29,395 nucleotides of DNA from CAVALG01 sp963630555 (lineage in GTDB: Bacteria; Bacillota; Clostridia; Oscillospirales; Acutalibacteraceae), in contig CAVGND010000021.1 of NCBI GenBank assembly GCA_963630555.1, forward strand, positions 1 through 29,395, read 5' to 3'. This document shows, one piece after another, positions 23,642-29,395 of this stretch; position 1 is the stretch's first letter, and every line of letters starts with the position of its first letter. Made by a program: the position numbers and the translations under genes. The notes below the pieces were generated by a model. It was not told the DNA's origin. It made no database searches and worked only from the letters and a program-made list of their open reading frames with translations.

Positions 23642-24502
23642 TCACACCGTTTTTTGCGCCGGCAAAAGCAGGCGAGGGTCGGTCTTTTTGCCGCCGATGC
23701 GTATTTCAAAATGCAGGTGCGGACCTGTTGACCGTCCGGTAGAACCCGAATATGCTATTATATCGCCGCCATGCACCTCTTGCCCCGTAGTTGCGGCAAG
23801 ACTGCTGCAATGCCCGTAAAGCGTTTTGAAATTTTCGGAATGTTTTATAAGAATGTAATTGCCGTAAAAAGGGTCGGTTTCCGCTTTTTCCACCACACCC
23901 GAAAGCACCGCCGCTATCGGCGTGCCTGTATTTACCGCAATGTCAATCCCGCCGTGGCTTGACGCAGTACCGTTTATAGGGTCGCTGCGGCTGCCGAATT
24001 CCGAGGTGACCGTTCCGCTGACAGGCCATATCAAACTGTTGCGTGCGTCGGACTTGAGGTCGCATATGTAGGAAGCCGATACCGATTTTACGGCTCCGCC
24101 CGAAGTCCCGTCCGTGCTGTTATCGGCAGAAGTTTGCTCGGTGCCGCTGTTTATTTCATTATTTTCGTTATTACTTTCACTGGCATTTTCCGGCTGTTCG
24201 TCATCGGCATTGTTTTTGTCGGTCTGTTCCTGCGGCTCAATCTCGGTAATTTTTGAAGTTTCCGACTCTTTTTTATCCGATTTTTCGGTTTTATTTCCGG
24301 TCACCTGCGATATGTCCGTTCGCGTGTTGATTTCGGACAAAAATTTTTCGGAGATTTGCTTATACAGTTTGGCGTCTGCAAGTTTTAAACCTAACGCTAT
24401 TGCAAAAAACGCAGTTACAGCCGCTATTTGAAGTACGATTATCCTGATTGCCCCGTCAAAAATTCGGGGTGATTTTTTTTGCTCATTTTCCGTTGTATTC
24501 AT
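23642..24502 (-). CDS. M23 (LytM) family metallopeptidase, membrane-anchored (SpoIVFA/SpoIIQ-like)
   Basis: A 286-residue protein with one N-terminal helix (about 19-40), then a Ser/Thr/Glu/Asn-rich extracellular linker (about 70-150), and a C-terminal LytM domain. The domain has the full zinc site His183, Asp187 and His264 of HLHFE, plus His231 and His262, so it looks catalytically intact. B. subtilis SpoIVFA has a degenerate LytM domain, while clostridial SpoIIQ has an intact one. The adjacent M50 gene favours a SpoIVFA-like role. The start is ATG 24502 with GGTGA upstream; a longer frame from 24580 would start inside the preceding terminator. Confidence 0.88.
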   Translation of the reverse strand: MNTTENEQKKSPRIFDGAIRIIVLQIAAVTAFFAIALGLKLADAKLYKQISEKFLSEINTRTDISQVTGNKTEKSDKKESETSKITEIEPQEQTDKNNADDEQPENASESNNENNEINSGTEQTSADNSTDGTSGGAVKSVSASYICDLKSDARNSLIWPVSGTVTSEFGSRSDPINGTASSHGGIDIAVNTGTPIAAVLSGVVEKAETDPFYGNYILIKHSENFKTLYGHCSSLAATTGQEVHGGDIIAYSGSTGRSTGPHLHFEIRIGGKKTDPRLLLPAQKTV

Positions 24503-24549
24503 AATTTCACCGACCCGATTTTGTTTGCTGTTCGGTAATATATATGAAA

Positions 24550-24581
24550 ATTGCGGTTGTTTAATAACAAACAACCGCAAT
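24550..24581 (-). terminator. Terminator between the EnvC-like and M23 genes
   Basis: A 13-bp perfect stem (24550-24562 with 24569-24581), a 6-nt loop, followed on the minus strand by a TTTT run. It ends the ftsEX-EnvC transcript and means the M23/M50 pair is at least partly a separate unit. Confidence 0.85.
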
Positions 24582-24612
24582 AAAATAAGATATAAAAGTT
24601 TTTAATGCCAAA

Positions 24613-25824
24613 TCAATAAAGCGACATCGGGTTAATATTGGCCCCGTTTTTCCATACTTCATAGTGAAGGTGCGGGCCTGTTGACCACCCCGTGGTTCCT
24701 ACATAGCCTATTACCTGACCCGCCTTGACCTGCTGACCTGCCGATACTATGCACTGACTCATATGCCCGTAAACCAGAGTGTAACTTACACCGTTGGCGT
24801 TAACATTAAGATAAGCGTAGTTGCCGTATCCGCCGCCGCATCCGCAGCTGCCGTTCTTTTTGTAGTTGTGTGTGCAGGAGTTGCCGGATTTAAGTATAAC
24901 ACCGTCGCCGACCGCAATTATCGCTTTACCCATAATTCCGCTGCCTGCAATATCAATGCCCTTATGTGTTGTACCCCAACGCTGGCCGAAACCGCTTGAA
25001 AGATTTGTATATCCGGGCACGGGCCATTTAAGCGTTCCTTCATAGACTGTTTTGTTTACGACCGAACTGCCGCCGCTGCTGCCGCTGTTTTGGTTGCTTT
25101 TCATCGCGTTAAGTATGGTTTGCATATCAGCCTGCAATGAATGCTGTTCTTCGGTCAGTTTATCGGTGCTTGAATCAATTTTGTTTATTACAGATGTTAT
25201 TTCATTGTTCTGTGAATTCAAATCGCTCTGTTTTGCTTTAAGGTCAGCCTGTACAGCCTGCTGATTTGCCTTTTGGGTTTCAATCTGCTTTTTATTGGCT
25301 TCAATCTCATTAACCGTGTTCACAATAGTATTAACAAGTTTTTTGTCACGGTTTGAGGTGTTTACGGAAAGTTGGGACATAGTTAAATAATCCGAAACAC
25401 TTTCGGAATTAAGCAACACAACAAGGTCGCCGCTTGTGTTGCCGCTCATATAGATAGAGCGCATACGTTTACGGAATTCAGCCTTTGTATCCTTGATTTC
25501 CGCCTCTTTTTCATCAATTTGAGCCTGACACTTATCAATCTCGGCAGAATATTTACGCAGTTTTGCGTTGCATTCATTTATCTGTGCCTGCGTGTTTGCT
25601 ATCTGCTCTTCAAGTTTTTTCTTAAGTTCTTCCTGCGATGCTTTGTCTTTTTTGAGTTGCGCCAGTTCGTTGCTTATTTCTTTGGAACGTTTCTGCAATT
25701 GACTGTATGATGCAGCCTTTGCTTTGGGCGCAATGTCGCCCCAACCAACGGAAGGCATAAATGCAGTTATCGCAACTGCCGAAACAACCGCCACCGCTTT
25801 TATAAGTCCTTTTTTAAATTGCAC
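24613..25824 (-). CDS. EnvC/PcsB-like murein hydrolase or activator (coiled coil + M23)
   Basis: Exported partner of FtsEX. The 403-residue protein has a signal peptide ending at about AKA|AS (35-38), a long coiled coil (about 40-245 with a break near 130-155), a Gly/Ser linker, and a C-terminal LytM domain (about 265-403). The zinc site is complete: His287, Asp291, His354, His385 and His387 in HLHYE, so it may be a peptidase itself, unlike E. coli EnvC, which only activates amidases. The insert NSCTHNYKKNGSCGCGGG (315-332) adds Cys317/327/329, perhaps a disulfide. The start is GTG 25824, which overlaps the ftsX stop by 11 bases, with GGGAG upstream. Confidence 0.9.
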   Translation of the reverse strand: MQFKKGLIKAVAVVSAVAITAFMPSVGWGDIAPKAKAASYSQLQKRSKEISNELAQLKKDKASQEELKKKLEEQIANTQAQINECNAKLRKYSAEIDKCQAQIDEKEAEIKDTKAEFRKRMRSIYMSGNTSGDLVVLLNSESVSDYLTMSQLSVNTSNRDKKLVNTIVNTVNEIEANKKQIETQKANQQAVQADLKAKQSDLNSQNNEITSVINKIDSSTDKLTEEQHSLQADMQTILNAMKSNQNSGSSGGSSVVNKTVYEGTLKWPVPGYTNLSSGFGQRWGTTHKGIDIAGSGIMGKAIIAVGDGVILKSGNSCTHNYKKNGSCGCGGGYGNYAYLNVNANGVSYTLVYGHMSQCIVSAGQQVKAGQVIGYVGTTGWSTGPHLHYEVWKNGANINPMSLY

Positions 25825-26809
25825 TGAACTCGCTCCCTTCTTTTCGCAAATATTTACTGATTATAAATAAACTGCCTATAAGTCCTGCGGCAATGCCTAT
25901 AATCAAAAATCCCGCTAACAATATCAGCACCATATCGGCAAACGGTACGGGGTTCGCTATTGTAATGCTGTTGCGTAAAATTTTTAGAACCGCTTTGTAA
26001 ACAAAATACACAAGCCCCGTTGAAATCAATGCCGAAATTATACCGAGCATTACACCTTCAATTACAAACGGTATACGGATAAACGAATTGGTCGCACCAA
26101 CCGCTTTCATAATCCCGATTTCAAGTTTGCGGTTGTACATAGTCACCCTGATGGTGTTTGATACTATAACAAGCGAAATTATCGCAAGTATGATCGCAAT
26201 GCAGATGCCCGCCATGTTTATGCCGCCCTTAAGCGCAGTCAGTTTTTTGGCGATTTTTACATTTGATTGGGTAGAATCAACACCGTCAATCTTCTCAATC
26301 TGTTTTAAAGTATCCTCGTATTTTGTAATATCGGATATTGTAACATCGGCGCCGTCCGACATCGGGTTTTCACCGTCAGCCGCGTATTCAAATGCCTGCG
26401 CACTGTCTTTGAGCTGATTCTTTTTAAGTCTTTCAAGTGCTTCGTCTTTAGATACATAAACAACGTTTTCAACATTCGAAAGTTCGCTTATTTTATCGCA
26501 AACAGTTTTTGCTTCTTCTTCATTATGTACTTTATACATATCTTCGGTAACTTCCGACGGGTCAAGAATTTCGCCGTTGTCATTATCACCGTAGATTACC
26601 GAGTTAGCGTCGTTAAAAAACACCCTGATAAGGTTTTCCTTGCTCATTTCACCCATTGCACGGTCAAGGTTTTCAATTATCAAAGAAAACGCGCCGATTA
26701 TAAGCATACAGGCGACCAATACGCCGACAGAGGCAATAGACATTAACTTATTGACCCAGACATTCTTAATTCCGGTGCCTATAAGATATCTGAAAGTTCT
26801 TGGCTTCAT
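25814..26809 (-). CDS. ftsX: Cell division protein FtsX
   Basis: Membrane half of the FtsEX complex, which senses division and drives a periplasmic or extracellular hydrolase. The 331-residue protein has a first helix (about 24-45), a large extracellular domain (about 50-200), and three more helices (about 205-228, 252-276, 295-322). This is the four-helix FtsX topology (PF02687 FtsX-like permease). ATG 26809 overlaps the ftsE stop as ATGA, with GGAGGTG upstream; its own end overlaps the EnvC-like start. So the three genes form a tightly coupled set. The extracellular loop is the likely contact for the EnvC-like partner. Confidence 0.95.
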   Translation of the reverse strand: MKPRTFRYLIGTGIKNVWVNKLMSIASVGVLVACMLIIGAFSLIIENLDRAMGEMSKENLIRVFFNDANSVIYGDNDNGEILDPSEVTEDMYKVHNEEEAKTVCDKISELSNVENVVYVSKDEALERLKKNQLKDSAQAFEYAADGENPMSDGADVTISDITKYEDTLKQIEKIDGVDSTQSNVKIAKKLTALKGGINMAGICIAIILAIISLVIVSNTIRVTMYNRKLEIGIMKAVGATNSFIRIPFVIEGVMLGIISALISTGLVYFVYKAVLKILRNSITIANPVPFADMVLILLAGFLIIGIAAGLIGSLFIISKYLRKEGSEFSAI

Positions 26810-27555
26810 ACAGCACCTCCGTCCGCATTGTCGGCAATGATGTGACCTTTGTCAATCATTACAACGCGCTGGTTAAAATCTCTTACCAATTGGTGCTCGT
26901 GCGTAACCATAAGAACCGTAGTGCCGCGCCTGTTGATCTCGGTAAGGAGTTCGACTATCTCATAGGACATATTCGGGTCAACATTTCCCGTAGGCTCGTC
27001 CGCTATAATAAGGCTCGGCTTATTTACAAGCGCGCGGGCAAGACCCACTCGCTGCTGCTCGCCGCCCGAAAGTTCAACCGGCATAGCACGTGCCTTGTGC
27101 CCAAGTCCGACCATATTAAGAACGCGGGTCACATTTTTGCGTATCTGTTTGTTCGGCGCACCCACAACGCGCATAGAGAACGCAACGTTTTCAAAAACAT
27201 TAAGATTGGGTATAAGTCTGAAATCCTGAAAAACAATGCCCATAGTGCGGCGCAGCATAGGAATTTCACGACGGCGCATCTTTGTAAGATTAAAACCGTT
27301 GACCGTTATGGTTCCCGTGCTCGGCCGTTCTTCGCGCATAATAAGTTTCATAAATGTCGATTTTCCGGCACCCGAAGAACCGACTACGAAAACAAATTCG
27401 CCCTTGTTTATTTTTATATTAATATCTTCAAGTGCATGTGTTCCGGCGGGATAAGTCTTTGAAACACCCTTAAACTCTATAATATTGGGCTGAACCGTTG
27501 CCGGAGCCGAAATTTCCGGCTTCGCCTGTGTTTCCGGAGTAATTATATTGCTCAC
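26806..27555 (-). CDS. ftsE: Cell division ATP-binding protein FtsE
   Basis: ATPase half of FtsEX. Walker A is GSSGAGKST (59-67), the signature is LSGGEQQR (162-169), and the Walker B region has DEPTGNVDP (from 186), a close FtsE match. The cassette proper starts at IIEFKGVSKTYPAG (25-38). The first 24 residues, MSNIITPETQ plus a Pro/Ala-rich stretch, are an extension not seen in standard FtsE. The only possible start is GTG 27555; the upstream ribosome site is weak (GGTGA overlaps it). The 249 residues are about 20 more than usual. The gene follows the CdaR-like gene by 50 bases. Confidence 0.92.
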   Translation of the reverse strand: MSNIITPETQAKPEISAPATVQPNIIEFKGVSKTYPAGTHALEDINIKINKGEFVFVVGSSGAGKSTFMKLIMREERPSTGTITVNGFNLTKMRRREIPMLRRTMGIVFQDFRLIPNLNVFENVAFSMRVVGAPNKQIRKNVTRVLNMVGLGHKARAMPVELSGGEQQRVGLARALVNKPSLIIADEPTGNVDPNMSYEIVELLTEINRRGTTVLMVTHEHQLVRDFNQRVVMIDKGHIIADNADGGAV

Positions 27556-27568
27556 CGCTTTCGTTGAT

Positions 27569-27590
27569 TTTGGCGGGCGCTGATAACGCC
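27569..27590. other. GC-rich hairpin in the ftsE leader
   Basis: CGGGCG and CGCCCG form a 6-bp stem with a 7-nt loop (GC-rich palindrome GGGCGctgataaCGCCC). It is not followed by a T-run on either strand, so it is not a classical terminator. It sits between the CdaR-like gene and the weak ftsE start. Confidence 0.4.
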
Positions 27591-27605
27591 CGATTGCTTT
27601 AATTA

Positions 27606-28691
27606 TCAGTATTTAACCGGGTTTGAAGAAAGATATTTATTAACCATCAATGCAATTTTAAGAATTACGGCATGGTTAAAGACCCTAAGGTCAAGACCGG
27701 TGAGTTTTTTGATTTTTTCAAGTCGGTACACCAATGTGTTTCTGTGCACAAACAGTTTTTCCGCCGTTGCGGAAACATTAAGGTCATTTTCAAAGAATGT
27801 TTGTATGGTGAAAAGAATTTCATGGTCAAGACTGTCAATAGACCCTTTTTTAAAAACTTCGTGTAAAAATGATTCACACAGTGTTGTGGGCAGTTGGTAT
27901 ACAAGCCTTGCGATGCCCAAACTGCCGTAGTTGATTGTGGTTTTTTCGGTGTCAAACACTTTGCCGACTTCCAAAGCAACCTGTGCTTCCTTAAATGACC
28001 GTGCAAGTTCTTTAAGATTGTTGACCGTTGAACCGATGCCTACAAGACACTGAACATAAAATTCACCCGAAAGGGTGTCCACTATAGATTCAGCCAAATT
28101 ATCCAAATCATCGGAATTGATATCAGGTTTGGTTTCCTTTACAAGTGCAATATCGGTTTCGCTTATGTTAATGATGAATTCCTTCGTTTTATCGGGGAAG
28201 AGGTTTTGCAGGACATTATAGACCGAAACTTCGTTTTCACTTTGCGTGCGGATGATAAACGCCGTTCTGGCAACCTCACTGTTGAAATGCAGTTCCCTTG
28301 CTTTAAGGTATATATCGCCCGGCAGAATATTATCAAGAATAATGTTCTTGACAAAATTGCTGCGGTCATATTTTTCATCATAATAAAATTTAATACTTGA
28401 AAGCGATACCGACAGGATTTCGGCATATTTTTCCGCCTGTTCGTCATTACCGTCGATATAAACAACAAACTCGGCTTTTTGATTGTTGCCGAATGCTTTG
28501 TAGGTATAGCGACCTTTAACAAAAGAGGCGGTTGACATATCGGGATAATATATCAGCATATCAAGCGTTTCGCCTATCTTTGCCAAATCGGAAGAAGCAA
28601 TAATAATATTATTTTCATCTATAACACCAATTTCACGGTCTATTGCAGATTGCATCTGGTGAATGACTCCCTGAAAAAGTCTGTTTGCCAT
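27606..28691 (-). CDS. CdaR/PucR-family transcriptional regulator
   Basis: Regulator of the sugar-diacid/PucR type. The 361-residue protein opens with a putative sensor region (about 1-135), then a CdaR GGDEF-like middle segment (about 140-280), and ends with the PucR C-terminal helix-turn-helix: NVSATAEKLFVHRNTLVYRL (about 305-324). The FVHRNTLVYRLEKI stretch is a strong PucR/CdaR HTH motif. Effector and target are unknown. ATG 28691 has AGGGAGG nine bases upstream, and the gene lies behind its own promoter with a long leader that carries a hairpin. No diacid-metabolism gene is nearby. It may control its own transcript and the downstream ftsE unit. Confidence 0.88.
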   Translation of the reverse strand: MANRLFQGVIHQMQSAIDREIGVIDENNIIIASSDLAKIGETLDMLIYYPDMSTASFVKGRYTYKAFGNNQKAEFVVYIDGNDEQAEKYAEILSVSLSSIKFYYDEKYDRSNFVKNIILDNILPGDIYLKARELHFNSEVARTAFIIRTQSENEVSVYNVLQNLFPDKTKEFIINISETDIALVKETKPDINSDDLDNLAESIVDTLSGEFYVQCLVGIGSTVNNLKELARSFKEAQVALEVGKVFDTEKTTINYGSLGIARLVYQLPTTLCESFLHEVFKKGSIDSLDHEILFTIQTFFENDLNVSATAEKLFVHRNTLVYRLEKIKKLTGLDLRVFNHAVILKIALMVNKYLSSNPVKY

Positions 28692-28726
28692 CGTATTTTT
28701 CCTCCCTGTATTAATCGGTCATATTT

Positions 28727-28756
28727 GTTTGGATACGGTAACGAATCAATCCAAAC
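28727..28756 (-). promoter_or_regulatory. Leader hairpin upstream of the CdaR-like gene
   Basis: Perfect 8-bp stem GTTTGGAT (28727-28734) with ATCCAAAC (28749-28756), 14-nt loop, in the leader between promoter and start. Could be an operator for the regulator itself or a structured leader. Confidence 0.45.
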
Positions 28757-28814
28757 CCTGTGATTGTTTATATATTCGGGGTAATAGCATTTAATCCTAT
28801 AACAATACAAGTAT

Positions 28815-28843
28815 ATTATACATAATTTGCTCGGTTTTTTCAA
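28815..28843 (-). promoter_or_regulatory. Promoter of the CdaR-like gene
   Basis: Minus strand TTGAAA (28838-28843), 17-bp spacer, TATAAT (28815-28820). The leader to ATG 28691 is about 115 nt. Confidence 0.75.
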
Positions 28844-28956
28844 GCCTTATTTGACAAAAAACAAAAAATTTACAAATCATCCGCAGGGGCGGCGTGGGAT
28901 TCGTGCAACCGTTTTGTCGGGTGCAGCGGCCTTAATTTCGGGACGCATTTATCCGG
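28844..28956. other. GC-rich intergenic segment upstream of the CdaR-like gene
   Basis: Non-coding, with a GC content higher than the AT-rich flank on its left. It contains a stem-loop with TGCAACCG (28904-28911) and CGGGTGCA (28918-28925), one mismatch, and a 6-nt loop. No open frame with a ribosome site is seen. It could be a dispersed repeat or a small RNA; nothing in the window repeats it. Confidence 0.35.
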
Positions 28957-28999
28957 TAGTATAAAGACCGCCCCGAAATTCGGGGCGGTCTTTATACTA
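28957..28999. terminator. Near-perfect 43-bp palindromic terminator
   Basis: Two 21-bp arms (28957-28977 and 28979-28999) around a single central base. The core is GACCGCCCCGAA, and each arm has an outer AT-rich part with TATAAAG on the left and CTTTATA on the right. It lies 14 bases past the stop of the dockerin-like gene. Confidence 0.85.
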
Positions 29000-29013
29000 A
29001 AATTTATGTCTGA

Positions 29014-29395
29014 TTATTTCTTGTCTTCTACAGGGAAGGAGTTAATAACCTCTGCGTCATATCTCAGTATAAGGATAGCATCCTTTGAGTTGATTATGCC
29101 GTTGCCGTCAACATCTGCGGCAAGTTTCTGAGCTGATGTGAATGTTATTTCTTCTGCATCATATCTCAGCACTATGATAGCGTCTTTTGAGTTGATTATG
29201 CCGTTGCCGTCAAGATCACCGTATTTAAGTGATTTCGGTATAATTGTTTCTTCAAGGATTTTTTGGCATACGGTGCATCTTACTCTTGAAATGCCCTCTG
29301 TTGTAAGGGTGGGTTCCACTTCAACCGTTTCTTTTCCGGGGGTATGACCCTTAGCAGGAATTTCCGTGGTTTTTGTATCCTTGCAGTTTTTGCAG
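29014..29395 (-). CDS. Dockerin-like surface protein, C-terminal part (5' end outside the window)
   Basis: The open frame runs off the window's right edge; 126 residues are seen. First come two CxxC pairs in the order CKNC and CTVC, separated by an AKGHTPGKE-type segment, a repeat motif common in secreted clostridial proteins. Then two dockerin-type Ca2+ loops: DLDGNGIINSKD followed by AIIVLRYDAE, and DVDGNGIINSKD followed by AILILRYDAE. Each has the D-x-D-x-N-G-x-I-x-x-x-D pattern. Dockerins bind cohesins or act as cell-surface attachment parts. The protein ends after a short charged tail. An internal GTG could look like a start but lies in the middle of the frame. Confidence 0.82.
   Translation of the reverse strand, partial: CKNCKDTKTTEIPAKGHTPGKETVEVEPTLTTEGISRVRCTVCQKILEETIIPKSLKYGDLDGNGIINSKDAIIVLRYDAEEITFTSAQKLAADVDGNGIINSKDAILILRYDAEVINSFPVEDKK

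Noticed and set aside
26800..27462. 220-codon frame on the plus strand antisense to ftsE
   Set aside because: It mirrors ftsE codon usage, has no ribosome site and no recognisable domains.
1..29395. CRISPR arrays, tRNA or rRNA genes
   Set aside because: No regular repeat-spacer pattern, tRNA cloverleaf or rRNA-like sequence was recognised by eye; a tRNAscan/Infernal run would settle it.

Overview
The window reads as chromosomal DNA of an anaerobic, low-to-mid GC Firmicute of the class Clostridia, probably a Ruminococcaceae/Oscillospiraceae-type gut bacterium. This rests on strong AGGAGG ribosome sites, TTGACA/TATAAT promoters (often extended TGnTATAAT), a nine-gene V-type ATPase operon, an NfnAB-type ferredoxin:NADP reductase, FtsEX with a PcsB/EnvC-like partner, a SpoIVFA/SpoIVFB-like protease pair, and a dockerin-like surface protein. 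No tRNA, rRNA, CRISPR array or complete insertion sequence was seen. The species cannot be fixed from sequence reading alone.

Layout. 1-100 (-): first 33 codons of a tyrosine recombinase. 231-764 (+): O6-alkylguanine-DNA alkyltransferase. 867-4976 (+): operon gltX-glnS-Nif3-like. 5067-7347 (+): nfnA-nfnB, closed by a bidirectional terminator at 7361-7399. 7404-16054 (-): V-ATPase operon transcribed H-C-I-K-F-E-A-B-D. 16219-17070 (-): DegV protein. 17224-17964 (-): DUF4886/SGNH-like hydrolase. 18061-18207 (-): a 48-codon remnant of an ABC exporter with its own ribosome site. 18233-20182 (-): glutamine-dependent NAD+ synthase. 20250-20537: AT-rich non-coding stretch. 20538-20984 (-): DivIVA-like coiled-coil protein. 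21137-23050 (+): ABC-F ATPase. 23027-27555 (-): ftsE-ftsX-EnvC/PcsB-like, then a terminator, then an M23 peptidase and an M50 site-2 protease. 27606-28691 (-): CdaR/PucR-type regulator. 28957-28999: near-perfect palindromic terminator. 29014-29395 (-): 3' end of a dockerin-like surface protein.

How the genes fit together. Aminoacyl-tRNA supply: GluRS and GlnRS are adjacent, so glutaminyl-tRNA can be made directly. Energy: NfnAB links NADH, NADPH and ferredoxin, and the V-ATPase couples ATP to an ion gradient. Envelope: FtsE/FtsX transmit force across the membrane to a coiled-coil M23 protein, and the M23 plus M50 pair next to it resembles the spoIVFA-spoIVFB sporulation locus.

Most of the window is ordinary housekeeping DNA and I see no clearly new system. 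The items most worth a second look are the ATPase proteolipid with an extra N-terminal two-helix module, the ABC-exporter remnant that may now be a 48-residue small protein, a 14-nt promoter core shared by nadE and the DUF4886 gene, and the combined division/sporulation protease cluster. Several starts were moved from the longest reading frame using ribosome-site, promoter or family evidence (nfnA, nfnB, and ATPase subunits D, B, A, K and H, and the M23 gene).
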